A DNA stretch of 64,000 nt from Bradyrhizobium ottawaense (GTDB taxonomy: Bacteria; Pseudomonadota; Alphaproteobacteria; Rhizobiales; Xanthobacteraceae): positions 1,488,001 to 1,552,000 of the forward strand of contig NZ_LT629693.1 in the NCBI RefSeq assembly GCF_900099825.1, given 5' to 3'. Numbering within the stretch: position 1 is the stretch's first letter; each line of letters opens with the position of its first letter. The notes beneath the pieces are model-generated. The model did no database searches and had not been told where the DNA came from. It saw only the letters and a list, made by a program, of their open reading frames with translations. The translations under genes were made by a program, and so were the position numbers. Shown here one piece after another: positions 1 to 6,849 of this stretch.

Positions 1-74
1 TTAGAGCTCAAGCCTCTTTTTGAGGTCTGCTGTGGGTCATTCGCGTCGTTTCCGGCATGCCCGACGATGTCCGG

Positions 75-1031
75 TTAGGGGGCATCTTCGGACTTGCGCC
101 GAGCCATTCGCAGGCTGTAATCGATCCTCTTGAGAGTATACTTCTCAGAAATCTTCGCGCGGTCTGGCCCGCCACGGACTGTACCGGCGGGGAAACTATC
201 TCTGTTGGTTACGTTGTCGGGAACACCGGCCTCTTTAGCGACCAAGCGCCACTTGCGTCGAAACTCGTGGGTCGACCACGGCAACCCGTTTGTGTCGCAA
301 ATAACAACAGGGCCGCTACACGGTAACAAGCCAACTAGTTCATCACCTTCGGCCACTAAAGTCTTGAGCTCTTCAAGAACCATTGGCGCAGTTCGTAGGT
401 CTACCTCGATCCCACGACCACCCGATCCGACCGTGTGACGCAAGATCAAATTCTTGTCGATGTCAGACCACCGTAGGCCACGAAGCCACTTTTTGTTCTC
501 CCGAACCACATCGGATTTGCCCAGCTCGCCGATCGGAACCCACTCTCCGATGACGTCCTTCTGTCCCAGCAGTAGCTCGAACTGCAATGCTTGGTCGAGC
601 GCGATCGAAGGCCACCCAAAGTGCTCACGAGCGACCTTGCAAATCGCCCGCGCGTGTTCCGCAGTCATCGCCACCTTGCGCGGGGGCGAACTCACCAATT
701 TAAGTTTACCGAGATCCTTAAACAATCGATCGCACTCACGATCTTCAAGCATCGAGCGGCCGAAACGAAACAGCTCGCGAAGTCGACTTACAAGCGACCG
801 AGCCGTTGCAATCTTGCCATCGGCAAGCCAGCCGCGATACCAAGCCGTGAGTGTCCGAAATCGAATGTCCGGAAGCTTGGCGCCGCCGTGCTTCTCGATC
901 AGACGATTTAGCTCAGCGTCATGGTTCTTGCGAACATGATACTTGAGCTTCAGGAAATCGGACTCCGGATCGGAGCGATAGCAATCGATCAGTTGCTTTA
1001 GCACGCGGCCCTTAGCGGAATTGCCTCCCAC
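75..1031 (-). CDS. Tyrosine recombinase/phage-integrase family protein, probably degenerate
   Basis: 318 aa starting with GTG. The layout resembles a site-specific tyrosine recombinase: an N-terminal helical SAM-like region (about residues 15-110), then a catalytic-like half with the box-I-like LRGLRWSDID, and a C-terminal stretch HEFRRKWRLVAKEAGVP followed by NRDSF, which aligns to the usual box-II NRDxR segment. There the expected catalytic Arg is Phe-Pro, the following His-x-x-Arg region is not recognisable, and a clear C-terminal Tyr context is missing. I infer a relic or a strongly diverged enzyme. It sits 3 bp downstream of a small membrane ORF and has no visible tRNA or attachment site beside it. 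Base composition is less GC-rich than the rest of the window, which fits transfer. Confidence 0.65.
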   Translation of the reverse strand: MGGNSAKGRVLKQLIDCYRSDPESDFLKLKYHVRKNHDAELNRLIEKHGGAKLPDIRFRTLTAWYRGWLADGKIATARSLVSRLRELFRFGRSMLEDRECDRLFKDLGKLKLVSSPPRKVAMTAEHARAICKVAREHFGWPSIALDQALQFELLLGQKDVIGEWVPIGELGKSDVVRENKKWLRGLRWSDIDKNLILRHTVGSGGRGIEVDLRTAPMVLEELKTLVAEGDELVGLLPCSGPVVICDTNGLPWSTHEFRRKWRLVAKEAGVPDNVTNRDSFPAGTVRGGPDRAKISEKYTLKRIDYSLRMARRKSEDAP

Positions 1032-1034
1032 CTG

Positions 1035-1316
1035 TCAGCCTCCGAAGTATGTGATCAATATCAAACCGACTAACAATATCGCACCTGCAATGCCGACGAT
1101 GCCATCGGCACGTATGAGGGTGCCGAGCAATCTTATTTCGAGTCGCTGGGGTTGTGCCACGAGTTGATCTCCATTGAAGAATGCCAAGGTCGAGTCGGCC
1201 GTGGCTGTGTTCAACATTGAGTGGCCACGCGCGCTGCCAGGCACAACGGCTTTTCGCGCGCTCTTGGATTGCCCTGCGCTTTCAAATAGATACGAATTTG
1301 GCATGGAGTTGCGCAC
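1035..1316 (-). CDS. Small putative membrane protein upstream of the integrase
   Basis: 93 aa, or 60 aa if translation starts at the internal Met of MLNTATADST. The only visible feature is one hydrophobic C-terminal segment (VGIAGAILLVGLILITYF), a likely transmembrane helix. Its stop codon lies 3 bp before the integrase GTG, so the two could be co-translated. I do not recognise a family. The close spacing is the main reason to keep it; it could be a chance reading frame in transferred DNA. Confidence 0.35.
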   Translation of the reverse strand: MRNSMPNSYLFESAGQSKSARKAVVPGSARGHSMLNTATADSTLAFFNGDQLVAQPQRLEIRLLGTLIRADGIVGIAGAILLVGLILITYFGG

Positions 1317-1486
1317 TCCTGTCGAAAGAGCGCGGAGCCCCCGAAATTGCGTGTTTCTGTTTTTGCTATACCGCTAAGGGCATGGCGCTGCTGTCGAATT
1401 TCTGTCCGATGTGCGTTGCGTCAGTCATCCGTGAAAATCAAATGACTGACGGGCTCACTCGGGCCAGTCTTATCAATGAGATAAAC

Positions 1487-1521
1487 CACCTCAGCGCTCT
1501 TTTGCCGTGAGCGCTGAGGTG
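1487..1521. other. Perfect 13-bp inverted repeat
   Basis: CACCTCAGCGCTC and GAGCGCTGAGGTG are perfect complements separated by 9 nt. No T-tract follows on either strand, so a standard intrinsic terminator is doubtful. It could be a structured RNA element or a protein-binding or recombination site linked to the integrase remnant. Confidence 0.5.
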
Positions 1522-1830
1522 CGTCGTTTGCGCGTTAGGCCGCCCGCTGCACATCAAGCATGAAGGTTCGCTTGGCCGCCTTGTAGTCGCGCTTCGCGCA
1601 CGCTTGCCGAGCGGAGCCGGAGCATGCGAGCGAACAAACTTGTCGGAGAGATTTCTGCGCATCCTCTGTCCCTATCAGCACGACCACCGGGCATGACAGG
1701 GGGCAGCAGTAGGATAGGTGCCGAGTGCTGCACCAAGATGCGTCGTGTATTACCGTGCTGCCAGTCCGCCGACGGGGGAGCAAGGGCAATTGGACCGCTG
1801 TCCGTTGGGATGCGCTGCTACACGAGAAAC

Positions 1831-1912
1831 CCTGCCCTTGTGCCGTGCATCCACGCCTTGCTTAGAGCAGGCGAGAAAGACGTGGATGGCCGGGACAAGC
1901 CCGGCCATGACG
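1831..1912. repeat. Dispersed palindromic repeat, GGCATCCACG family (degraded copy)
   Basis: Shares the arrangement CATCCACGCC ... CGTGGAT ... CAAGCCCGGCCATGACGA with the cleaner copy at 46579-46668. The left arm is mutated, so it folds less perfectly. Confidence 0.6.
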
Positions 1913-1977
1913 AAAATGCGCAATTACGCGCTTTGAAGGATCAACGGCCGTGGCCCTTCGAGACGGTCGCTCCGCAA

Positions 1978-2013
1978 CCCCCTGTTGATAACGGCATGGC
2001 CGTTATGCGGGGG
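1978..2013 (-). terminator. GC-rich hairpin after the leftward secreted-protein gene
   Basis: ATAACGGC and GCCGTTAT form a perfect 8-bp stem around ATG, extended by facing C and G runs. It lies 15 bp past the stop of the gene at 2028-2405 on its 3' side. There is no U-tract, so this is a possible rather than a proven terminator. Confidence 0.35.
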
Positions 2014-2027
2014 TGACGGGATCGAGA

Positions 2028-2405
2028 TCAGCGTTTTCTCGGAAGCTCGCAACGCACGTAGGTCTGGCGCTTGGCCTGCCCGACCGGGCCGTTATCGATC
2101 ACCAGCCTGCCGTCGGTCGCGATCGAGACCCGCGGGTTGGACTTGAATTTCTCACCCTCGCCTTCGCACGACAGCCGCATCTTCCAGGCGCGATCTCCGT
2201 CAGGCTTGATCTCGCCGGCGCGGCATCGCGTCTCGTACCAATAGAGCCGGTTGCCGCCCTCGATGCTCATGCGGTTGGCGCTGTCCCGGTCGGTGCAATC
2301 TTTTCTGGTCGATGCCCAAAACCCTTCATAGAGCTGCGCCCCCGATGCCACGCCACACCCGGCAACCATGACCCATCCAGCCGCAACCAGCGACAACGCT
2401 CTCAT
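2028..2405 (-). CDS. Small secreted protein of unknown function
   Basis: 125 aa from the Met of MRALSLV, chosen because a signal peptide begins there (MRALSLVAAGWVMVAGCGVASGA, cleaved after about residue 22); an upstream in-frame start exists but only adds a polar extension. The mature part, about 100 aa, has four cysteines (in DCTDRD, RCRAGE, LSCEGE, VRCELP), which suggests disulfide bonds in the periplasm. Such small Cys-containing exported proteins are common in Bradyrhizobium-type genomes and usually unnamed. No function can be inferred from the neighbours. Confidence 0.6.
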   Translation of the reverse strand: MRALSLVAAGWVMVAGCGVASGAQLYEGFWASTRKDCTDRDSANRMSIEGGNRLYWYETRCRAGEIKPDGDRAWKMRLSCEGEGEKFKSNPRVSIATDGRLVIDNGPVGQAKRQTYVRCELPRKR

Positions 2406-2450
2406 TTGAAAAATCCTGATGAAGTCAGTCTGCCTGAGTTGGTCGCCCAC

Positions 2451-2559
2451 TCAGCGCAATTTGTTCAACGGCACCATCAGCGCCTCGCGCTCTTTGCCGT
2501 CGAACGGCGCCAGCGTTTCCTTGGTGATCGCGAGCGCGTTCGGTGCGGCCTTGTCGGCC
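2451..2559 (-). pseudogene. Broken-off 3' end of a marR gene (partial duplicate of the gene at 4870)
   Basis: Read leftward, it encodes 35 codons ending in NKLR and a stop, matching the C-terminus of the MarR protein at 4870-5325 (shared segments APNALAITKETLAP and KERE). By eye there are 12 mismatches over 109 aligned bases. Similarity stops abruptly at 2559 with no start codon or helix-turn-helix part. It is a fragment left by partial duplication or replacement. Confidence 0.85.
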
Positions 2560-2733
2560 TCCGCGGGATTGGAGCCCGCATGGTTTCTTTCATCGGACAG
2601 CATGGGGGTGTATGGTCACTACAAGCGAACCCAGCCGGCGGCGCTCGCAAGAGGAATCAACGAGCCGGGTTAGTTCTGCTGCATGCCGCTGAGCCAGGTT
2701 GGTACACACCAAGGCAAACAGGGAGGCAGTACG

Positions 2734-4134
2734 ATGACGATCAGGCCAGACCCGACGTTTCACGCATCGCCGAAGCTTGCGATGGAAGCTCCGCCAGAGC
2801 GTTTCGCCTACACCTTGCTGCTTAGCCCAGACTTTTCAAAGCCCGACGCGCTCGCCGTGATCGACGTCAAGCCTGGCTCTTCGAGCTTCGGTCAGGTCGT
2901 CCACACCGTGACAATGCCCAACAAGGGGGACGAGTTTCACCATTTCGGGTGGAACGCCTGCTCGTCGTCTTTGTCACCGCTCACCGCACACACATTCCTG
3001 GAACGCCGTTACCTCATCATCCCCGGTATCCGATCCTCCCGGATTTACGTCATCGATACCAAGCCGGATCCCACCCTGGCCAAGATTCACAAAATTATCG
3101 AACCCGAGGAAATCTTCAAGAAGACCGGGTACTCGCGGCCGCACACGATCCACTGCGGGCCGGACGGCATTTACGTCAGCACGCTCGGCGGCGGCGGCAA
3201 GGATGGCACCGATGGACCGCCCGGCGTCTTCATCATGGACTGCGAGACATTCGATGTCCTCGGACGGTGGGAGATCGATCGCGGTTCTCAAAACCTGCAC
3301 TATGACTTCTGGTGGAACCTGCCACGCGATTACATGGTGACCAGCGAGTGGGCGTTGCCACCGCAGTTCGAGAACGGAATTGTGCCCGAGGATCTTCTCT
3401 CAAACAAATATGGCCATCGGATCCACTTCTGGGATCTGCGGGCGCGGCGGAATGTTCAGACCATCGACCTCGGCGCCAACCATCAAATGGCGCTGGAGGT
3501 GCGTCCGGCGCATGATCCCGTTCGCGAGTACGGATTCCTGGGCGTCGTGGTCGACACCACAAACCTCGAAGGCTCGATCTGGACCTGGTGGCGCGAGGGC
3601 GGCAGGTTTCACATCGAGAAGACGGCGACGATCCCGCCCGAGCCTGCGTCGAAGGACCAGTTGCCGCCGCTCCTGCAGGGCTTTGGGGCCGTGCCGCCGC
3701 TGGTAACGGATATCGACCTGTCCATGGATGACAAGTTTCTCTACGTGTCCTGCTGGGGCACCGGCGAAATGCGTCAATACGACGTCAGCGATCCCAAAAA
3801 GCCCAAGCTTGCCGGATCGGTCCACATCGGCGGCATCGCACGCCGTACGCCTCATCCGAACGGCAAGGCCTTTGCAGGCGGTCCGCAGATGGTGGAGATC
3901 AGCCGCGACGGCAAACGCGTATACTGGACCAACTCACTCTACTCGACCTGGGACGACCAGTTCTATCCAAGCGGAATACCCGGCGCCGAGGTAATGGCCA
4001 ATGCCAGTCCGGGCGGTGGCCTCGAGCTGGCAAAGGACTATTGGGTCAGCTTCCCCGACGGCTACCGGGCGCATCAGATCCGGCTCGACGGCGGTGACTG
4101 TTCGACCGATTCGTTCTGCTATCCGTCGGTTTGA
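2734..4134 (+). CDS. SBP56 / methanethiol oxidase family protein
   Basis: 466 aa, close to the usual size of the SELENBP1/SBP56 family, members of which are methanethiol oxidases (methanethiol to formaldehyde, H2S and H2O2) with a copper centre. Family landmarks are visible: KGDEFHHFGWNACSSS near residues 60-80, RPHTIHCGPDGIYVS, HYDFWWNLPRDYMV, SEWALPP, YGHRIHFWDL, SMDDKFLYVSCWGTGE and GGPQMVEISRDG. The Cys pair seen in human CSSC is CSSS here. ATG 2734 is preferred because GGGAGG precedes it by 8 bp; the upstream in-frame start has no such site. No signal peptide is apparent, unlike secreted bacterial MtoX. It overlaps a membrane-protein gene; the usual mto partners (SCO1/SenC, MauG) are absent. 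Confidence 0.85.
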   Translation: MTIRPDPTFHASPKLAMEAPPERFAYTLLLSPDFSKPDALAVIDVKPGSSSFGQVVHTVTMPNKGDEFHHFGWNACSSSLSPLTAHTFLERRYLIIPGIRSSRIYVIDTKPDPTLAKIHKIIEPEEIFKKTGYSRPHTIHCGPDGIYVSTLGGGGKDGTDGPPGVFIMDCETFDVLGRWEIDRGSQNLHYDFWWNLPRDYMVTSEWALPPQFENGIVPEDLLSNKYGHRIHFWDLRARRNVQTIDLGANHQMALEVRPAHDPVREYGFLGVVVDTTNLEGSIWTWWREGGRFHIEKTATIPPEPASKDQLPPLLQGFGAVPPLVTDIDLSMDDKFLYVSCWGTGEMRQYDVSDPKKPKLAGSVHIGGIARRTPHPNGKAFAGGPQMVEISRDGKRVYWTNSLYSTWDDQFYPSGIPGAEVMANASPGGGLELAKDYWVSFPDGYRAHQIRLDGGDCSTDSFCYPSV

Positions 4135-4805
4135 ATGTGAGCGCAGCCGATTGGACACCTGCCTGGCTCTGGCTGGCTGTCGTCGCGAGCGGCCTCTACC
4201 ACGGCGCAAATCCGGGAATGGGGTGGCCGCTCGCCGTGTCGGCTGGATTGATGGAAAGGAGTTCGCGGGCCATGCCGGCCGCGCTTGGGGCGCTAGCGGC
4301 CGGCCATCTGCTCGCGATGCTGCTGGTGATCCTTCCCTTCGCGCTGCTGGTCGCCCTCGTCGAATGGCAGCGCCAGGTACAGATCGGCGCCAGCCTCCTT
4401 GTCATCGGATTCGGTATCTTCCGCCTCGTCTACCGGCGCCATCCACGCGCGTTGGCGCGGATACGACCGACACAACTGGGGCTCTGGTCCTTCGCCGTGG
4501 CAATCGCCCATGGCGCGGGGCTTATGCTGGTGCCGATCTATCTCGGCCTCTGCCGGGAAGCCGACCTCGACAGAGGCCACATGGCAGCTGGGACCCTGAT
4601 CAATGCCAATCTCGGTATGGCCGCGCTGGTCTCCGTCGTCCACGCCGCCGCCATGATCGCGGCCGGCGGATGCCTGGCATGGCTGGTCTACCGCTTTTTT
4701 GGTCTCAAATTCATATCGCGGAGCTGGTTCAATCTGGATATGTCCTGGGCCATTAGCCTCATTCTGGTGGGGGCCGTCGCACTGGTGCTCGGCCTCACGG
4801 AGTAG
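4131..4805 (+). CDS. Polytopic membrane protein coupled to the SBP56 gene
   Basis: Up to 224 aa with about six hydrophobic segments. TTG at 4131 overlaps the SBP56 stop (TTGA); GTG 4137 is an alternative start, and the nearby ATG is out of frame. Short His-Gly motifs lie in or near membrane helices (GLYHGANPGMGW near residues 21-32; AIAHGAGLML near 125-134; VVHAAAM near 168), reminiscent of HupE/UreJ or sulfite/nickel exporter-like families, but I cannot assign it firmly. Translational coupling suggests a role with the SBP56 protein, for example metal supply or sulfur-compound transport; that is inference. Confidence 0.7.
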   Translation: MNVSAADWTPAWLWLAVVASGLYHGANPGMGWPLAVSAGLMERSSRAMPAALGALAAGHLLAMLLVILPFALLVALVEWQRQVQIGASLLVIGFGIFRLVYRRHPRALARIRPTQLGLWSFAVAIAHGAGLMLVPIYLGLCREADLDRGHMAAGTLINANLGMAALVSVVHAAAMIAAGGCLAWLVYRFFGLKFISRSWFNLDMSWAISLILVGAVALVLGLTE

Positions 4806-4869
4806 CGCGAACGCCGCGCGGCACCGCCGTACCACCGCGATCCAACTCAAATTGGGCAAGCGCGCCGAA

Positions 4870-5325
4870 TCACCGCAGCTTGTTCAACAGCCCCATCAGC
4901 GTCTCGCGCTCTTTGGCGTCGAGCGGCGCCAGCGTTTCCTTGGTGATCGCCAGCGCATTCGGCGCGGCCTTTTCGGCCAGTTGCTGGCCGGCGCGGGTGA
5001 GACTGACCAGCAGGCGGCGACCATCCTCGGGGTCGGGGCTGGTCTCGGTCAGGCCACGTGCGGTGAGGCGATCGATCACGCCCTTGATGGTGGCGACGTC
5101 CATCGCGGTCAGCCGCCCCAGCAGGTTCTGCGAGCACGGCCCGGTCTCGGTCAACTTCGCCAGCGCCGCCCACTGCGCCGACGTCAGGTTGATGCCGATT
5201 TCGCGGGCGAAGATCGTGGCATGGCGCTGCCAGACCTGGCGCAGGATGAAACCGATCTGCTCGTCGAGAATGTAGGACGGCCGCGACGGCTTGACGCTCC
5301 GTTTCGGCAAAACACTCCTTCCCAT
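4870..5325 (-). CDS. MarR-family transcriptional regulator
   Basis: 151 aa with the MarR winged-helix layout: N-terminal dimerisation helix (ILDEQIGFILRQVWQRH), helix-turn-helix around residues 45-90 (LTSAQWAALAKLTETG, MDVATIKGVIDRL), wing at DPEDGRRLLVSLT, and C-terminal helices. ATG 5325 has GGGGAG upstream. It follows livF by 31 bp and is the last gene of the leftward operon that begins with the 6-hydroxynicotinate reductase. Known nicotinate regulators of this family are NicR of Pseudomonas and BpsR of Bordetella, which respond to 6-hydroxynicotinate. By position this is the best candidate for the repressor of the nic palindromes at 13.3-13.5 kb; that is inference. Confidence 0.85.
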   Translation of the reverse strand: MGRSVLPKRSVKPSRPSYILDEQIGFILRQVWQRHATIFAREIGINLTSAQWAALAKLTETGPCSQNLLGRLTAMDVATIKGVIDRLTARGLTETSPDPEDGRRLLVSLTRAGQQLAEKAAPNALAITKETLAPLDAKERETLMGLLNKLR

Positions 5326-5356
5326 CTGCGCTCCCCGCCTCCCTATTTTCCGCCGC

Positions 5357-6061
5357 TCACAATGACAGATGCGCGTCCCGGATATCCGGCCGCGCGTCGA
5401 GTTCGGCCATCGTGCCGCCGAAACAGATCTTGCCGCGTTCGATGATGTAGGCGCGATCCGAGATCAACCGCGCGAAATGCAGGTTCTGTTCGGACACCAC
5501 GATGCTCACGCCCTCTTTCTTCATCGCCAGGATCGCATCGACCATCTGCTCGACGATTTTTGGCGACAGGCCTTCCGAGGGCTCATCGAGTAGCACCAAT
5601 GATGGATTGCCCATCAGCGTCCGCGCGATCGTCAGCATCTGCTGCTCGCCGCCGCTCATGCGACCGCCCGGGCGGTTGCGCATTTCGCCGAGATTCGGAA
5701 ACAGCGTGAACAGCTTTTCGCGGGTCCAGTATGGCGCGTTCGGCCGCTTCGGCTGCTTGCCGACTTCGAGATTTTCCTCGACCGTGAGATCCGTGAAGAT
5801 CCGCCGCTCCTCCGGCACATAGCCGAGCCCGCCGCGCACGATCGCATAGGTCGGCTCGGTCGACACGTCCTTGCCCTCGAACACGATTTTGCCGGAACGG
5901 TTTTGGACCAGTCCAACGATGGAGCGGAACGTGGTCGACTTGCCGGCGCCGTTGCGGCCGAGCAGTGCGACCACCTCGCCCTCACCGACTTCGAGCGCGA
6001 TATCGAACAGGATATGCGCCGGGCCGTAGAAGCTGTTGAGACCCTCGACAGACAGTTTCAT
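5357..6061 (-). CDS. livF: Branched-chain-type ABC transporter ATPase LivF
   Basis: 234 aa cytoplasmic ATPase. Visible: Walker A GRNGAGKST (near residue 35), Q-loop region, signature MSGGEQQML (near 137), Walker B LVLLDEPSEGLSP and the H-region VSEQN. Size and the LSPKIVEQM segment match LivF. It overlaps livG by 4 bp (ATGA). Its place in the operon headed by hydroxynicotinate reductase suggests uptake of nicotinate or a related pyridine carboxylate rather than branched-chain amino acids; that is inferred from context. Confidence 0.92.
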   Translation of the reverse strand: MKLSVEGLNSFYGPAHILFDIALEVGEGEVVALLGRNGAGKSTTFRSIVGLVQNRSGKIVFEGKDVSTEPTYAIVRGGLGYVPEERRIFTDLTVEENLEVGKQPKRPNAPYWTREKLFTLFPNLGEMRNRPGGRMSGGEQQMLTIARTLMGNPSLVLLDEPSEGLSPKIVEQMVDAILAMKKEGVSIVVSEQNLHFARLISDRAYIIERGKICFGGTMAELDARPDIRDAHLSL

Positions 6062-6849
6062 GCGCCGGCCCCCTCGCGGTGGCGCGCATCGTAGACCAAG
6101 CCCTCGCCGAGATAGATGGCGCGCACCTGCGGATTGCCGCGGACTTCCTCCGGCGAGCCCTCGGCGATCAGCGTGCCGCGGTTCAAGACGAGAATGCGGT
6201 CGGCATGCTCGAACACCACGTCCATGTCGTGCTCGGTAAAGAGCACGCCGATCGACTGTTCGCGGGCGATGCGCGCGGTCAGCCGCATCAGTTCGATGCG
6301 TTCGCGCGGCGCCATGCCGGCGGTCGGCTCATCCATCAGCAGCAGCTTCGGCTGGTTGGCGAGCGCGATCGCAAGCTCCAGACGCTTGAGATCGCCATAG
6401 GCAAGCTCGCCGCAGGGGCGCCCGGCATAGGCGCCCATGCCGACGAGATCGAGCAGCCGGCCGGCCTCCTCGCGCGCGCAAGCCGCAGTCGACGTCCACA
6501 GATTGAACAATTGCCGGCCATACGACACCAGCGCAACCTGGACGTTTTCGCGCACCGTCATGGTCGGGAACGTCGCCGTAATCTGGAAGGTGCGGCCGAC
6601 GCCGAGCCGCCAGATCGCGCGCGGCTTCCGGCCGGCCGTATTCTCACCGAGCAACCTGATTTTGCCGCTGTCCGGAATGTTCTGGCCATTGAGCATATCG
6701 AAGCAGGTGCTTTTTCCCGCGCCGTTCGGTCCGATCAGCGCCAGGATTTCGCCGGCGCGCAATTCGAACGACACGCCCCGCACGGCATGAACGCCGCCAT
6801 AGGACTTGCTCAGGTTCTCGACCGACAGCAGTGTGGGGACCATGCTCAT
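6058..6849 (-). CDS. livG: Branched-chain-type ABC transporter ATPase LivG
   Basis: 263 aa starting MSMVPTLLSVENLSKSYGG. The ATG at 6849 overlaps the permease stop (ATGA), which decides the start over much longer upstream extensions of the frame. Walker A GPNGAGKST near residue 43, the LivG-type long loop (ARPCGELAYGDLKRLE replacing the canonical LSGGQ context), Walker B KLLLMDEPTAGMAP and H-loop FTEHDMDVVFEHADRILVL are present. It pairs with LivF to energise the fused permease. Confidence 0.92.
   Translation of the reverse strand: MSMVPTLLSVENLSKSYGGVHAVRGVSFELRAGEILALIGPNGAGKSTCFDMLNGQNIPDSGKIRLLGENTAGRKPRAIWRLGVGRTFQITATFPTMTVRENVQVALVSYGRQLFNLWTSTAACAREEAGRLLDLVGMGAYAGRPCGELAYGDLKRLELAIALANQPKLLLMDEPTAGMAPRERIELMRLTARIAREQSIGVLFTEHDMDVVFEHADRILVLNRGTLIAEGSPEEVRGNPQVRAIYLGEGLVYDARHREGAGA

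Larger units (their letters stand above)
1317..2027. other. 711-bp spacer without a convincing gene
   Basis: No reading frame here has a recognisable product. It contains a 13-bp perfect inverted repeat (1487-1521), a copy of a dispersed palindromic repeat (about 1831-1912) and a GC-rich hairpin (1978-2013) just past the end of the next leftward gene. It probably marks the edge of the integrase-bearing segment. Confidence 0.6.

Noticed and set aside
1..74. tRNA or attachment site at the left edge beside the integrase
   Set aside because: No cloverleaf or direct repeat pair could be found in the bases available.
2013..2825. 270-codon rightward frame over the secreted protein and marR fragment
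   Set aside because: It has no domain and is antisense to a gene with a signal peptide and to the marR remnant.
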